Source of the DNA: a virus
Reading direction: 5' to 3' (one strand)
IMG/VR virus record: IMGVR_UViG_3300035130_000185
Span: 1 to 32,077 of that record
DNA length: 32,077 nt
The notes below the pieces were generated by a model. The model had not been told where the DNA came from, made no database searches, and saw nothing but the letters and a program-made list of their open reading frames with translations. Shown piece after piece: positions 1 to 6,597 of this stretch. Positions within the stretch are counted from its first letter, which is position 1. The number at the start of each line of letters is the position of its first letter. Position numbers and translations under genes: made by a program.

Positions 1-277
1 CTGCGCCGTCCTCATAGCTCCAGACCTGGCCTTTCTCACGCGGTAGCGCGCGCCACACCTCGGCGAGCAGGTGCCAGTTGTCGAAGGGGTCCCCGTCCCC
101 GCCAGTGTAGTAGGGCGGCAGTGCCGGCGTCACGCCGACCTGCTCCGCCTCGGCTTTGATTAGCCGCCACCACGAACCACTTGACCATTCCCACCCCAGC
201 GCCCTCGCAATCGCGGCGTTGCGCGCCGCGTCGTCGGCGAGGCCGTCGAACTCCGACAGGCTCATGGCCTCACTCAT
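1..277 (-). CDS. Phage ABA-sandwich-like protein, 3' end outside window
   Basis: Translation from the ATG at 277 gives 92 residues before the window ends, so the C-terminus is missing. A helical N-terminus with a GWEW motif is followed by a segment reading PPYYTGG then DPFDNWHLLAEVW. That pattern resembles the short phage ABA-sandwich (BC1872-like) proteins, which carry a P-x-YS-T-D then W-x-(V/L) signature. The family function is unknown. The start overlaps the stop of the upstream gene by a few bases, so it is the last visible member of a translationally coupled minus-strand operon. Family assignment is by eye and tentative. Confidence 0.6.
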   Translation of the reverse strand, partial: MSEAMSLSEFDGLADDAARNAAIARALGWEWSSGSWWRLIKAEAEQVGVTPALPPYYTGGDGDPFDNWHLLAEVWRALPREKGQVWSYEDGA

Positions 278-485
278 CGCTCTCGTCCTTTGCAAGGTAG
301 ACCTCCCACGCCGAGCCAGCAGCCTGCGCAGCCTCCTCGAAGGCCACCCGCGCGCGAGCTATCCGCGCGGACACATACCAGTTCGCGCCCTCGGCGTTCG
401 TCAGGTTGTGGTGCGCCCGCAGCAACGCGCGCCGCGCGCGGCAGTAGGCGAGGGCGGCATCCGCGACGGTCAGTGGGTCGGTCAT
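270..485 (-). CDS. Small helical hypothetical protein (71 aa)
   Basis: The ATG at 485 forms an ATGA overlap with the stop of the ERF gene; a GTG at 488 would add one residue. The product is Ala/Arg-rich and predicted almost wholly helical (ARRALLRAHHNL, ARVAFEEAAQAAGSAWEVYL), with an acidic tail. It has no signal peptide, membrane segment or metal-binding motif. Its place directly after the recombinase suggests an accessory role, but nothing in the sequence proves it. Confidence 0.7.
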   Translation of the reverse strand: MTDPLTVADAALAYCRARRALLRAHHNLTNAEGANWYVSARIARARVAFEEAAQAAGSAWEVYLAKDESDE

Positions 486-1825
486 CACTCGCCCTCCTCA
501 CCATCACCATCCTCCGGCGGCAGCATCGCACGCAGCGCGTCGGCAAGCGCCCGCAGTTTGCCTCTGTCCTCGCTCTGCCGCCAGCCATTCACGTCGCCGA
601 AGAACTCCTTCTGCATCGTCTCGGCGGTCTCGCCCCCGTACGCCTTGCGCACGCGCGGCAGGTACGTCCGCACTTGGCTACGCCACCACTCGGTCTTGTC
701 CACCTGGTCGGCCGTCGGCACCTCGCGCGGCAGACGCTTGTCGGCAGGCAGAGGAGGGGAGGGGGCTGGAGGCGGCGCCGCCGCGCCCTGCGGCGAGGCG
801 GGAGGAGGGCTCGGCGCGGCGGGTGAGGCCGCCGCCTCCAGCTTGGCTTGCAACTCCGCCGGCGGCGTCTGCCAGTCGAAGCCGGGCATGTTCAGCGCGT
901 CGCTCGCGGCTGGATGCCGCAGGTGCTCGCAGAGTAGGTAGATGCGGCCGCCGCCTGTCTTGGAATCCGCCAAGTTGCACGTGAAGGGCCGATCTGGCCC
1001 TGCGTTCTTCTCCGTGTCGCGCTTGTATCGAGCGAGTTTGCTGTAGGTCACGAATCGCACATGGTCGGGCTGCCCGTAGGCCGTGAAGGTGCGCTTGGTG
1101 CCCTCCTTGCCGCAGTCCTCCTCCTGGAGAATCTTCTTCATCCATCCTGAGAAGCCACCGCGCATCTTGGCGAAGGTCGCATCGGGGGGCTCCGCCTCGG
1201 CGGGCCAGTCGTCGGGCACGGCCGGTTGCGGCGGGCCGTTGCGGTTCCGCCGACCATCGGTGTCCTCGATTCCCGTCACGAGCCCGAAGGCGGGAAGCAC
1301 CGTATAGCGATGAGCGTACGTGAGACTGCTGCCGAGCGCTTGGATGGCATTCTTGCCGCCCGACATGTCGCCAGGCACATCGAGGGACGTTCGCTCGCTG
1401 TGCCCTGCGATGTGAGTCACCACGCACGAGACCGTCGTGTAGCCCTGCTGTGCGGCTGGCGCGTACTCGAAGCGATACGACAGGCCGCAGGCTTGGCAGG
1501 GTCCGCGGATCTCGTCTGCGATAGCGCCCAGGCTCGAATGCTTGTAGTGGGTGACCTGCCCACCCTTGCCTGTGTATTTGACCTCAGCGTCCTTCTCCAG
1601 GGTGGACATCATGCCCTGGAACTCGGTCATTGCGTGATAGAATGCCTTGCGGGCCTGGTCGGCATTCCAGCGCTCCTGAAGCGCCATGAGCCGCTCCAAC
1701 TTCTCCAGGTCGAGGTCCTTGGCCACGGCCATCTGGAGAAGCGCGGCTGGGGTGCCCGCCTCCTCGACCACGGCAGGCAGTTGCGGCTCCGTCACCACCT
1801 CGGGCACTTGCGGCTCGTCAGCCAT
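485..1825 (-). CDS. erf: ERF-family single-strand annealing recombinase
   Basis: ERF proteins anneal complementary single strands during phage recombination or genome circularisation. In the 446-residue product the ERF domain lies at about residues 60-190: AFYHAMTEFQGMM, then VTHYKHSSLGAIADEI, then the diagnostic GSSLTYAHRYTVLPAFGLV and a GIEDTDG end. A long Pro/Ala-rich linker (about 335-365) joins a charged C-terminal helical domain, an architecture common in this family. The start at 1825 has AGGAGG six bases upstream and is preferred over the GTG/ATG further up, which would overlap the preceding gene by more. No partner exonuclease or SSB is recognisable in the window; a small gene and the recombinase overlap by 8 bases. 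Confidence 0.9.
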   Translation of the reverse strand: MADEPQVPEVVTEPQLPAVVEEAGTPAALLQMAVAKDLDLEKLERLMALQERWNADQARKAFYHAMTEFQGMMSTLEKDAEVKYTGKGGQVTHYKHSSLGAIADEIRGPCQACGLSYRFEYAPAAQQGYTTVSCVVTHIAGHSERTSLDVPGDMSGGKNAIQALGSSLTYAHRYTVLPAFGLVTGIEDTDGRRNRNGPPQPAVPDDWPAEAEPPDATFAKMRGGFSGWMKKILQEEDCGKEGTKRTFTAYGQPDHVRFVTYSKLARYKRDTEKNAGPDRPFTCNLADSKTGGGRIYLLCEHLRHPAASDALNMPGFDWQTPPAELQAKLEAAASPAAPSPPPASPQGAAAPPPAPSPPLPADKRLPREVPTADQVDKTEWWRSQVRTYLPRVRKAYGGETAETMQKEFFGDVNGWRQSEDRGKLRALADALRAMLPPEDGDGEEGE

Positions 1826-2018
1826 TCTCGGCCTCCTGGTCTTTGCGCAGGAACTCACCCAACAGCAGCATCATTTGGGAGGGCGCGGCGATCACGCGCT
1901 CGCCTTCGCCCTGGACCGCGATCTTCTCGTCGAGGAAGGCGACGGCAGAGGACTTCTCACCAGCGAGCACGGCCCACAGCCGCCGATACTCTCCGAGCGT
2001 TTGCGGCTCATCGGACAT
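1818..2018 (-). CDS. Hypothetical protein (66 aa)
   Basis: Starts at ATG 2018 behind an AGAGGAG Shine-Dalgarno and ends inside the start region of the ERF gene, so the two are probably co-translated. The product (MSDEPQTLGEYRRLW...) is mixed acidic/helical and contains a GEGERVIAAPSQMMLLLGEFL stretch that may form a beta-turn-helix. No known motif. The N-terminal DEPQ matches that of ERF (MADEPQ), which may reflect a small local duplication around the shared ribosome-binding site. Confidence 0.72.
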   Translation of the reverse strand: MSDEPQTLGEYRRLWAVLAGEKSSAVAFLDEKIAVQGEGERVIAAPSQMMLLLGEFLRKDQEAENG

Positions 2019-2178
2019 TCTCGGGCTCCTCTTGCAGGATCGCGTTCAGCCGCTTCGGCGTCGTCGCCACGGCCACGATCTCCTTCTGCGCCGCCTCCGG
2101 CAGATGCACGTGGTACTTCGCAGCGGCGACTTCCAGTGTCCGCTGTGCCACGCGGCGTGCGAACTCGTCAGGCTTCAT
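2008..2178 (-). CDS. Hypothetical protein (56 aa)
   Basis: A short basic-to-acidic helical protein starting MKPDEFARRVAQRT. The start at 2178 is chosen for the AAGGAGGAGAACG ribosome-binding site; longer in-frame extensions are arginine-rich shadow sequence over the neighbouring gene. Both ends overlap neighbours (11 bases each side), typical of this operon. The function is not recognisable. Confidence 0.7.
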   Translation of the reverse strand: MKPDEFARRVAQRTLEVAAAKYHVHLPEAAQKEIVAVATTPKRLNAILQEEPENVR

Positions 2179-2416
2179 CGTTCTCCTCCTTGTCCCACTC
2201 CGCCACGATCCGCTCCCAGTCCGCCAGTTCCTGGCGCGCCAGAGGGATCGCTTCGCGCAATTCCTCGATGTACTCGCTCGGTTCCCGCGGCGTGCATTCC
2301 CACCAGTAGCTACAGTCCTGGCACTCGCCGCACGGCGGCTCAACCGGGAAGCCATAGGCGTCCCGGCCCCAGTATTCGTGGTAGTTGCGCCGACCGCAGA
2401 CGGGGCACTCAGCCAT
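2168..2416 (-). CDS. Small cysteine-rich putative zinc-binding protein (82 aa)
   Basis: Cysteines at residues 4 and 7 (CPVC) and at 29, 32, 35 and 41 (CGECQDC...C) could hold one or two zinc ions; the aromatic NYHEYWGRDAYGFP segment lies between them. The C-terminal half is an acidic helix (EYIEELREAIPLARQELADWERI). The start has AGAGGAG about ten bases upstream. Small zinc-finger proteins of this size are common in phage early regions and often bind host proteins or nucleic acid, but the target cannot be read from sequence. Confidence 0.75.
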   Translation of the reverse strand: MAECPVCGRRNYHEYWGRDAYGFPVEPPCGECQDCSYWWECTPREPSEYIEELREAIPLARQELADWERIVAEWDKEENDEA

Positions 2417-2729
2417 CGCTCTCGGACTCCTCTTTCGGCAGCGGCTGCCCGCACCTCGAGCACACCGCCACCGGCGGGTTCACCTCCGCCTCATAGGCGG
2501 CCCGCGCGTCGGCGATTGCGCGCAGGTAGCCCCCGCTGATGCGCAGACCCTCAGCCTCAACAGCCTTCGCGCAGAATCGCAGCATGTGGGTTGCGGGGAT
2601 GGCGCGCGCGAGCGCCTCGGCGCGCCGTCGCCACGTCGCCGCGTCCTCCTCGGCCGCGACACGCAGCGTCTCCACAAGCGTGTAGTGCGAGTGCCAGTAG
2701 GCCGCCTCGGAGCGCGTGGTGTTGGGCAT
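2409..2729 (-). CDS. Helical protein with C-terminal CxxC knuckle (106 aa)
   Basis: Starts MPNTTRSEAAYWHSHYTL at ATG 2729 with AGAGGAG upstream, one base after the stop of the preceding gene. The body is a long Ala-rich helical region, followed by a single half zinc knuckle CSRCG at residues 90-94 and an acidic tail. One CxxC alone would need dimerisation or a partner to bind metal. Longer upstream extensions are low-complexity arginine-rich shadow sequence and were rejected. Confidence 0.7.
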   Translation of the reverse strand: MPNTTRSEAAYWHSHYTLVETLRVAAEEDAATWRRRAEALARAIPATHMLRFCAKAVEAEGLRISGGYLRAIADARAAYEAEVNPPVAVCSRCGQPLPKEESESDG

Positions 2730-2730
2730 T

Positions 2731-3060
2731 TCAGGGCTCCTCTGTGACCTGCGAGTGCCGCTCATGCAGCGGAAAACTGACCAGCCGCCCGCCATCGTCG
2801 GGGTCCTCGGCGGCGAACCGGTCCTCGATGGGCAGCCCGTGCCGCGCGCAAGCGTCACGTATCCACACTGCGAGCTGCTCGACGTAGGGGCACGTGAAGT
2901 GCGCCTCCTCGTCGTCGGCGTGGTGCCATTCCAGCCTTTCGGCGCAGCCCTCCACGGGGCACGCCGGCGGATGTTCCTCCCACCATTCCGCGTCGCGGTC
3001 GCGTCGCTCCACGCGCAGCGGCAGGTCGGGCGACGGCTCGGGACACGCTTCGATCTGCAT
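2731..3060 (-). CDS. Small zinc-finger-like protein (109 aa)
   Basis: Chosen start is ATG 3060 preceded by TTGGAG; an upstream TTG/ATG pair at 3129/3126 lacks a ribosome-binding site and would translate the hairpin at 3077-3105. The protein has a C-x4-C ... HH ... C arrangement (C34, C39, H46/H47, C57: CPVEGC, LEWHH, FTCPY), a plausible Cys/His zinc site, followed by a helix and a Pro/Asp-rich tail. Unknown function. Confidence 0.68.
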   Translation of the reverse strand: MQIEACPEPSPDLPLRVERRDRDAEWWEEHPPACPVEGCAERLEWHHADDEEAHFTCPYVEQLAVWIRDACARHGLPIEDRFAAEDPDDGGRLVSFPLHERHSQVTEEP

Positions 3061-3076
3061 CGTCGGCTCCAAGTTG

Positions 3077-3105
3077 GGCGCCCCGGCCCCGCCGGCCGGG
3101 GCGCC
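3077..3105 (-). promoter_or_regulatory. Perfect 12-bp GC hairpin in the leader of the 2731-3060 gene
   Basis: The arm GGCGCCCCGGCC (3077-3088) and its exact complement (3094-3105) are separated by five bases. The hairpin lies between the HTH gene's stop and the ribosome-binding site for the next gene, with no T-run, so it is more likely an mRNA stability or translation-control element than an intrinsic terminator. Confidence 0.6.
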
Positions 3106-3147
3106 GTGGCTGTGCAGGCGAGACATCAACAGGGTTCACGCCATAGG

Positions 3148-3360
3148 CTACTCCTTACAAGTTCGAGGGCGTCCGACCGGCTCCCGGCAGGTGGGGCAGA
3201 CGTGCAGATTGAGCGCATCGAGCACGTCGCTCGCCTTCACCCTGCCCTGGCCGCTGCCGTAGCGCGGGATCGTCCCGGCCTTGATGGCCGCGAGGATGTC
3301 GGCCTCCTCGACGCCGAAGTAGGCGGCGGCCTCACGGATGGATACGGGCCTCTCTGCCAT
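3148..3360 (-). CDS. Excisionase-like helix-turn-helix DNA-binding protein (70 aa)
   Basis: Residues 7-50 (VSIREAAAYFGVEEADILAAI, then KAGTIPRYGSGQGRVKASDVLDAL) match the MerR-type/excisionase HTH used by phage Xis-like proteins and small regulators: helix-turn-helix, a wing around GSGQGR, then a capping helix. An added C-terminal CPTC (55-58) with C68 may bind zinc. ATG 3360 follows AGAGGAG. It is the first gene after a 0.8 kb gene-free stretch and so is well placed to bind repeated sites there. No integrase is in the window, so a true excisionase role is not shown. Confidence 0.75.
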   Translation of the reverse strand: MAERPVSIREAAAYFGVEEADILAAIKAGTIPRYGSGQGRVKASDVLDALNLHVCPTCREPVGRPRTCKE

Positions 3361-4151
3361 CGTCGCTCCTCTCTCTCCCCAGATTGTGGCGGCCGGGCCG
3401 ACCCGCCAGTGCCGGCCCCCCGCGCCCGTTGGGCTCGCCTGCGGCCGCCGATAGGCACGCCATGTAGCCGTATCGCACCGCCGGCGAGGGCCGCCGTGGG
3501 TCAAGCCCCAGCCCGGCGGGTACGATAGACCCCGCAGCCGCCAACAGCCACCTGGTCCGATAGGGCGCTGCAGGCAACGTTGGGCTGGGGCATCTTGTCA
3601 AAGAGTGCTCGGCCCGCCGAGCCCCGTGTGCATTCCTCAGCCAGGTGTCGTCACAGAGCCGCCGAGGGGTAGGGCTGGCCGCTGCCCATGGGGGCCGCGT
3701 TGGGGCGCCGTGTGCCAGCCAGTCTGGCTTGTCGCGGGCCGAGTGCGTTGTCAAAGAAACTCGGCCTGGCCGGTGTTCGCACAACGGGTTGGCGTGAATG
3801 CCCTCCGGGTGGCGGGCAGACATCCCGTTAGCCGCGGCCTTTCGGCTCGCGGCACCGCAGGCCGAGCTTTCCAAAGAGCAGCGGCAGGGGGGAAACAGCC
3901 CTCGCACGCTCTATCCCCAGCCAGAACCGACCCGCCGGTCAGCCTCGGTGGAGCCCGCAGCCGGCGGCGCGAGGTGGCCTCGATCTGCCGCTTTCCAAAA
4001 AGCGCGGCGGCTCGACGCTCGGCTTCCGGCTGCCTCACGCCGGCGGTCCCAACCGATTCGCGGCCACGGCCGGTCCCGCGAGTTCGACGGCCTCGACCCC
4101 TTGCTCCGCGTTCCCAGGGCCTTGTGCCGCCGAGCCAGCCGCCGCAAGTTC
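3361..4151 (-). other. Gene-free 0.8 kb region with repeated A-rich stem-loops; possible structured RNA or control region
   Basis: No frame shows a good ribosome-binding site with protein-like composition. Five copies of a loose box (T/C-CAAAGA/CAAAAA on +) occur near 3598, 3751, 3871, 3995 and 4152. Copies 2-5 lie in the loop of a GCCG...CGGC stem: 3738-3744/3759-3765 (7 bp) and 3989-3994/3999-4004 (6 bp) are the clearest. A separate perfect hairpin sits at 3607-3613/3616-3622. The last box overlaps the stop of the gene at 4152. It could be a regulatory array, a replication-related region or a large non-coding RNA read leftwards. Confidence 0.45.
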
Positions 4152-4409
4152 TCAAAGAGCACACTTCGTCGGCGCACGGCGGGTCCGCAGCGTCCGCGCC
4201 TTCTCGGCGAGTTCCGCGCCCTTCGTCTCCAGGAACACTACGAGCCCCCGGTCGCGCCCTCGCATCAGACCGTCGTAACGATGCGAGAACGCCAGCACCT
4301 GGGCCGCGAGCCACGTGCAGCCGTCGGCCGCATACTCGCGACTGCGGTCGTGCCAGGGCGGCGTCGGCGTCAGGCCCCGCAGTTCCGCCGCTTGAGCGTC
4401 CATGTCCAT
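4152..4409 (-). CDS. Hypothetical protein (85 aa)
   Basis: Starts MDMDAQAAELRGL at ATG 4409 with AGGAGGG seven bases upstream, two bases after the preceding stop; the second ATG at 4403 is an alternative. Contains the motif TPPWHDRSREYAADGCTWLAAQV followed by a basic beta segment (GLVVFLETKGAELA) and an Arg-rich end. No recognised domain. Its stop codon lies inside the fifth A-rich box of the downstream non-coding region. Confidence 0.7.
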   Translation of the reverse strand: MDMDAQAAELRGLTPTPPWHDRSREYAADGCTWLAAQVLAFSHRYDGLMRGRDRGLVVFLETKGAELAEKARTLRTRRAPTKCAL

Positions 4410-4411
4410 GC

Positions 4412-5050
4412 TCAGCCCTCCTGCACTGCGGCCTGCGCCGTCGCCATCCTGGCCACGAGCGCGCGGTATGCGGCGGCCCACTGTGGGTCGCCCACGTTGT
4501 CGGCGATCTCCTCGTCGCTCGCACTCTCAATGTGGCAGTAGAGCCACCTCTGTTCTGGCGTCGCATGGCCGGTCGCGATGAGTCCTGCCAGCTTGCTGGC
4601 GATCAACTCGGTCGCCCCCAGCCGAGGCGCGAACTCATAGAACGCCCGTACTGAGAGCCAGCGCTGGGCGGCGGTTTTGGTTCTGTCCTCGTATCGTTGT
4701 GTCTTGTGCGCGGAGACCCCTGGCGCTGTTGTGAAGTCGCCGCGAAGCCGCTTCTTCAGGTAGCTCAGGTAGTACCTGATCTCCTTCCCTTCGGTGATCT
4801 CCCTGTCGATGGCGTCGCGCTCCGCGAGAATGCTCAGCGGCGAGAACTCGTCCAACATCTCCTGAGCCTCATACTGCCCCGCGTTCAACTCCTGGGTGAG
4901 AACCTGCCAGGCGCGGTTCCTGATTTCTTCTTCCTGAGCAGCGTAGCTGAAAGCCCCACCCCCCCCTCCCGGTTCCTGCTCTGCTTGTGGGCGTTGGGGG
5001 GTAGGGGGGCCTGGGGTAGTACTAAAGAGGGGGGGGGTGGGTCCTTTCAT
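4412..5050 (-). CDS. Probable C-terminal partner of the split replication initiator (212 aa)
   Basis: The ATG at 5050 overlaps the stop of the winged-helix gene as ATGA and follows a long AGAGGAGAGGAA ribosome-binding site. The first 35 residues are a Pro/Gly/Gln linker (PGPPTPQRPQ, EPGGGGG), then an entirely helical acidic domain (EEEIRNRAWQVLTQELNAG, YYLSYLKKRLRGDF, PEQRWLYCHIESASDEEIAD). In phage DnaD/replisome-organiser proteins, a winged-helix domain, a flexible linker and a helical domain occur in one chain; here they occur in two adjacent genes. Assignment is by architecture and context, not by a specific motif. Confidence 0.6.
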   Translation of the reverse strand: MKGPTPPLFSTTPGPPTPQRPQAEQEPGGGGGAFSYAAQEEEIRNRAWQVLTQELNAGQYEAQEMLDEFSPLSILAERDAIDREITEGKEIRYYLSYLKKRLRGDFTTAPGVSAHKTQRYEDRTKTAAQRWLSVRAFYEFAPRLGATELIASKLAGLIATGHATPEQRWLYCHIESASDEEIADNVGDPQWAAAYRALVARMATAQAAVQEG

Positions 5051-5439
5051 TTCCTCTCCTCTCCGGTCTCTGAAAGAGCTTGCTGTGAATCAGCACCGCA
5101 AAGCGTGTTGATTCCCTGATCATTCCAGCGTCGAATCCCAGGATGCTTAGCCCTGATGCCTTCTACACTTACGACGCCGCCCGCGCCTTTACTCAACAAA
5201 CCACTCCCCAGCGCACTCGCCAACATCCGGTGGTAGCTCTGAGAGTTTACCCCGGTAAAGTCTATGAGCATCGGGCTCACAATTTCGTCCTTTCCGAAGC
5301 GATCCCGTCGCAGTTGCAGGCACAGCGCCCAGAGGTGCAGGTAAGCTTTTGCCTCGTCATCGGCGAGGGCGCGGTAGCGAGGGTCGAATCGGAGAAAAGT
5401 CCACTCGATGATCGCATAGTTCTGCCTCGGCTTCGGCAC
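5047..5439 (-). CDS. Winged-helix replication-initiator-like protein (130 aa)
   Basis: Residues 10-100 (IIEWTFLRFDPRYRALADD, AYLHLWALCLQLRRDRFGKD, SYHRMLASALGSGLLSKG, GVVSVEGIRAKHPGIRRW) resemble the N-terminal winged helix of phage replisome-organiser or DnaD-like proteins: short helices, a recognition helix and a hydrophobic wing. GTG 5439 is the only start available because an in-frame stop lies just upstream; its ribosome-binding site is weak (GAGTGAG), suggesting coupling to the preceding unit or control by the hairpin at 5468-5525. Together with the next gene it probably forms an origin-binding or helicase-loading factor. Confidence 0.65.
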   Translation of the reverse strand: MPKPRQNYAIIEWTFLRFDPRYRALADDEAKAYLHLWALCLQLRRDRFGKDEIVSPMLIDFTGVNSQSYHRMLASALGSGLLSKGAGGVVSVEGIRAKHPGIRRWNDQGINTLCGADSQQALSETGEERK

Positions 5440-5448
5440 GTCGGTGTC

Positions 5449-5784
5449 TCACTCAGCGGCAGTCAGGGCGCGTGCCTGGGGGCTTGCCTGGGGAGGGGGC
5501 AGGCAGCGGCCCCCGTGGCACGCGCGAGCGCGGCGAGCTGTGACGCGGGCACTGGTGAGGCGCTCGCCGCACGGGGATTCCGCGAATGGGGCCGCCGCCG
5601 TGGCTCGGCGGCCCCGCTGACGTTGCCCCACCGAGCGGGGCTGATCGTGCATACGGGGGAGGGACATGGGTTTCGCATCGCCCGCGGCGGCAGTGCCACG
5701 CCCGCCGCCGTGAGGCACTTGGGCGAGAGCCGGCGGCATCCCAGGGCCTGCAAACCCGTCCCGTTTACCCCCCGTGGGTGTCAC
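5449..5784 (-). CDS. Doubtful Arg/Pro-rich ORF (111 aa) spanning a structured leader
   Basis: GTG 5784 forms a GTGA overlap with the preceding stop and has GGGAGG upstream; the ORF fills the whole gap to the next gene. Against coding: the product is low complexity (Pro, Arg, Ala, Gly) with no predicted fold, and the DNA holds several long perfect hairpins (5468-5525, and GGGGCCGCC/GGCGGCCCC at about 5585-5612). It may be a structured leader that is open by chance. Confidence 0.3.
   Translation of the reverse strand: MTPTGGKRDGFAGPGMPPALAQVPHGGGRGTAAAGDAKPMSLPRMHDQPRSVGQRQRGRRATAAAPFAESPCGERLTSARVTARRARACHGGRCLPPPQASPQARALTAAE
5468..5525 (-). promoter_or_regulatory. Three-tier hairpin upstream of the replication-initiator-like gene
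   Basis: Perfect outer stem GCGCGTGCC/GGCACGCGC (5468-5476/5517-5525), middle stem GGGGGC/GCCCCC (5478-5483/5509-5514) and inner stem TGCCTG/CAGGCA (5485-5490/5500-5505) stack with only small bulges: 21 base pairs in 58 bases. It lies about 30 bases ahead of the GTG start at 5439. There is no U-tract, so a role in translation control, RNA processing or as an origin hairpin is more likely than termination. Confidence 0.65.
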
Positions 5785-6080
5785 GCGTTGGCCTCCCTGA
5801 TCTCGGCGGGCTTGCCCTCCCTGATCTCGGCGATGGTACGGCCGTCCTCACTGCCCCATGGAATGGAGGCGTCGTCCCAGTCGCTAGGGAGCGGGTCTGT
5901 CGGCCCCAATTCCAACCCCGCGTAGGTCACTGCCCAGTCAGACTCATCGCAGTCGTAGTAGGCATCGTCTGCGGATTTGAGGGCCACGGACCTAGCTTCT
6001 GCGCGCGTGGGCGCGAGGACCACGAGGGTTATCACCGTCTCGCGCTGGAGGTCCACCTGCCAGAGTTTGGACTCGCTCAT
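5781..6080 (-). CDS. Hypothetical acidic protein (99 aa)
   Basis: Starts MSESKLWQVDLQRETVITLVVLAPTRAEARSVA at ATG 6080, overlapping the preceding stop as ATGA, with GGGAG upstream. A beta-strand/helix N-terminus is followed by an aromatic acidic segment (DDAYYDCDESDWAVTYAGLEL), a layout seen in small phage proteins that process a periodic A-EA--A helix. The C-terminus contains a recent tandem duplication of EIREGKPAEIREA, visible in DNA as a repeated GATCTCGGCG block near 5799-5832. Confidence 0.7.
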   Translation of the reverse strand: MSESKLWQVDLQRETVITLVVLAPTRAEARSVALKSADDAYYDCDESDWAVTYAGLELGPTDPLPSDWDDASIPWGSEDGRTIAEIREGKPAEIREANA

Positions 6081-6271
6081 GCGTCGTGCTCCCTGAGCGC
6101 TTCGGATAATGCCTCTGCCGGCACTGCGGCCTTCCGTGGTTCCCGCACGTCGTGGTTCCGTCGCTTGCAGCGCCGGCAGAAGCGATGGCACCTGTTGGTC
6201 CAGAGCGGGCAGCCGCATCCGAGACAGGTCGTCCACTTCTGCTCGCGGTCCAGCTCGCGCGCGGTGCGCAC
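6077..6271 (-). CDS. Small zinc-finger protein (64 aa)
   Basis: Starts with GTG 6271 behind AGGAGGG. Six cysteines cluster at residues 16, 19, 21, 28, 32 and 35 (CLGCGC ... C ... FCRRC), giving one treble-clef-like or zinc-ribbon site; flanks are strongly basic (RRCKRRNHDVR), consistent with nucleic-acid binding. The C-terminal part is an acidic helix. Probably an early regulatory peptide; target unknown. Confidence 0.75.
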   Translation of the reverse strand: MRTARELDREQKWTTCLGCGCPLWTNRCHRFCRRCKRRNHDVREPRKAAVPAEALSEALREHDA

Positions 6272-6272
6272 G

Positions 6273-6527
6273 TCAGCCCTCCTGTGTGGATCGGCATTGC
6301 AAACGGCAACGCCGCACTGGGTGGTATGGATTAGCGGGCGGTGGGGGCAGGATTCTCAGCCGGTAGGGGCGCTGCGGACCGTCTGGTAATATATCATTCG
6401 CGGACGGCTTGCAGCCAGTGCAGCGTTGCAAAATGCAAGAGTAAGCCGCCCGGTCGGCATCGAGGACGCCACAGGGGGAGGCGGGTTCGCGGCCTCGCGG
6501 GCGGCGGTTTTCACGGTTGCCTGTCAT
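6273..6527 (-). CDS. Possible first gene of unit C (84 aa), uncertain
   Basis: The ATG at 6527 lies about 30 bases downstream of a strong promoter's -10 and has AGGGG upstream; its stop overlaps the ribosome-binding site of the next gene, as expected of a real leader gene. The product has CILQRCTGC and a Pro/Arg-rich tail but no clear domain, and composition is less protein-like than its neighbours. It may instead be a transcribed leader. Confidence 0.42.
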   Translation of the reverse strand: MTGNRENRRPRGREPASPCGVLDADRAAYSCILQRCTGCKPSANDILPDGPQRPYRLRILPPPPANPYHPVRRCRLQCRSTQEG

Positions 6528-6556
6528 CGGCGGTCCCCTGTATCGTCCTCACCTAA

Positions 6557-6584
6557 AGTATACCACGCTACCGGTCATTGTCAA
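6557..6584 (-). promoter_or_regulatory. Sigma-70-type promoter of minus-strand unit C
   Basis: On the minus strand TTGACA (6584-6579) and TATACT (6562-6557) are 16 bases apart, close to consensus in an otherwise GC-rich region. Transcription would start near 6550 and read leftwards into the 6273-6527 ORF and 6271 gene. The -35 box is embedded in the palindrome 6579-6597. Confidence 0.8.
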
Positions 6585-6597
6585 ATGCGATTTGACA
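6579..6597. promoter_or_regulatory. Operator-like perfect palindrome over the -35 box
   Basis: TGTCAAATGCGATTTGACA is an 8-bp perfect inverted repeat around a 3-base centre. The left half contains the -35 hexamer of the leftward promoter and the right half supplies TTGACA on the opposite strand. Binding of a dimeric repressor here would block unit C. The cognate regulator is not identified; the HTH protein at 3148-3360 is one candidate. Confidence 0.65.

Noticed and set aside
1226-2539. Long + strand open frame across the ERF region
   Set aside because: Antisense to the confident ERF gene and four small genes, with an arginine-rich low-complexity product.
3124-3129. Alternative TTG/ATG start for the 2731-3060 gene
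   Set aside because: The nearby AAGGAG is too distant (27 bases) and serves only a two-codon frame; the extension would translate the perfect hairpin. The ATG at 3060 with TTGGAG is better.
3332-3907. Minus-strand open frame running into the HTH gene from the gene-free stretch
   Set aside because: No ribosome-binding site, no protein-like pattern, and it overlaps the HTH gene in a different frame.
3598-4160. CRISPR-like array
   Set aside because: The repeated boxes are only 6-10 bases long and degenerate, with irregular spacing of 120-156 bases and no cas genes.
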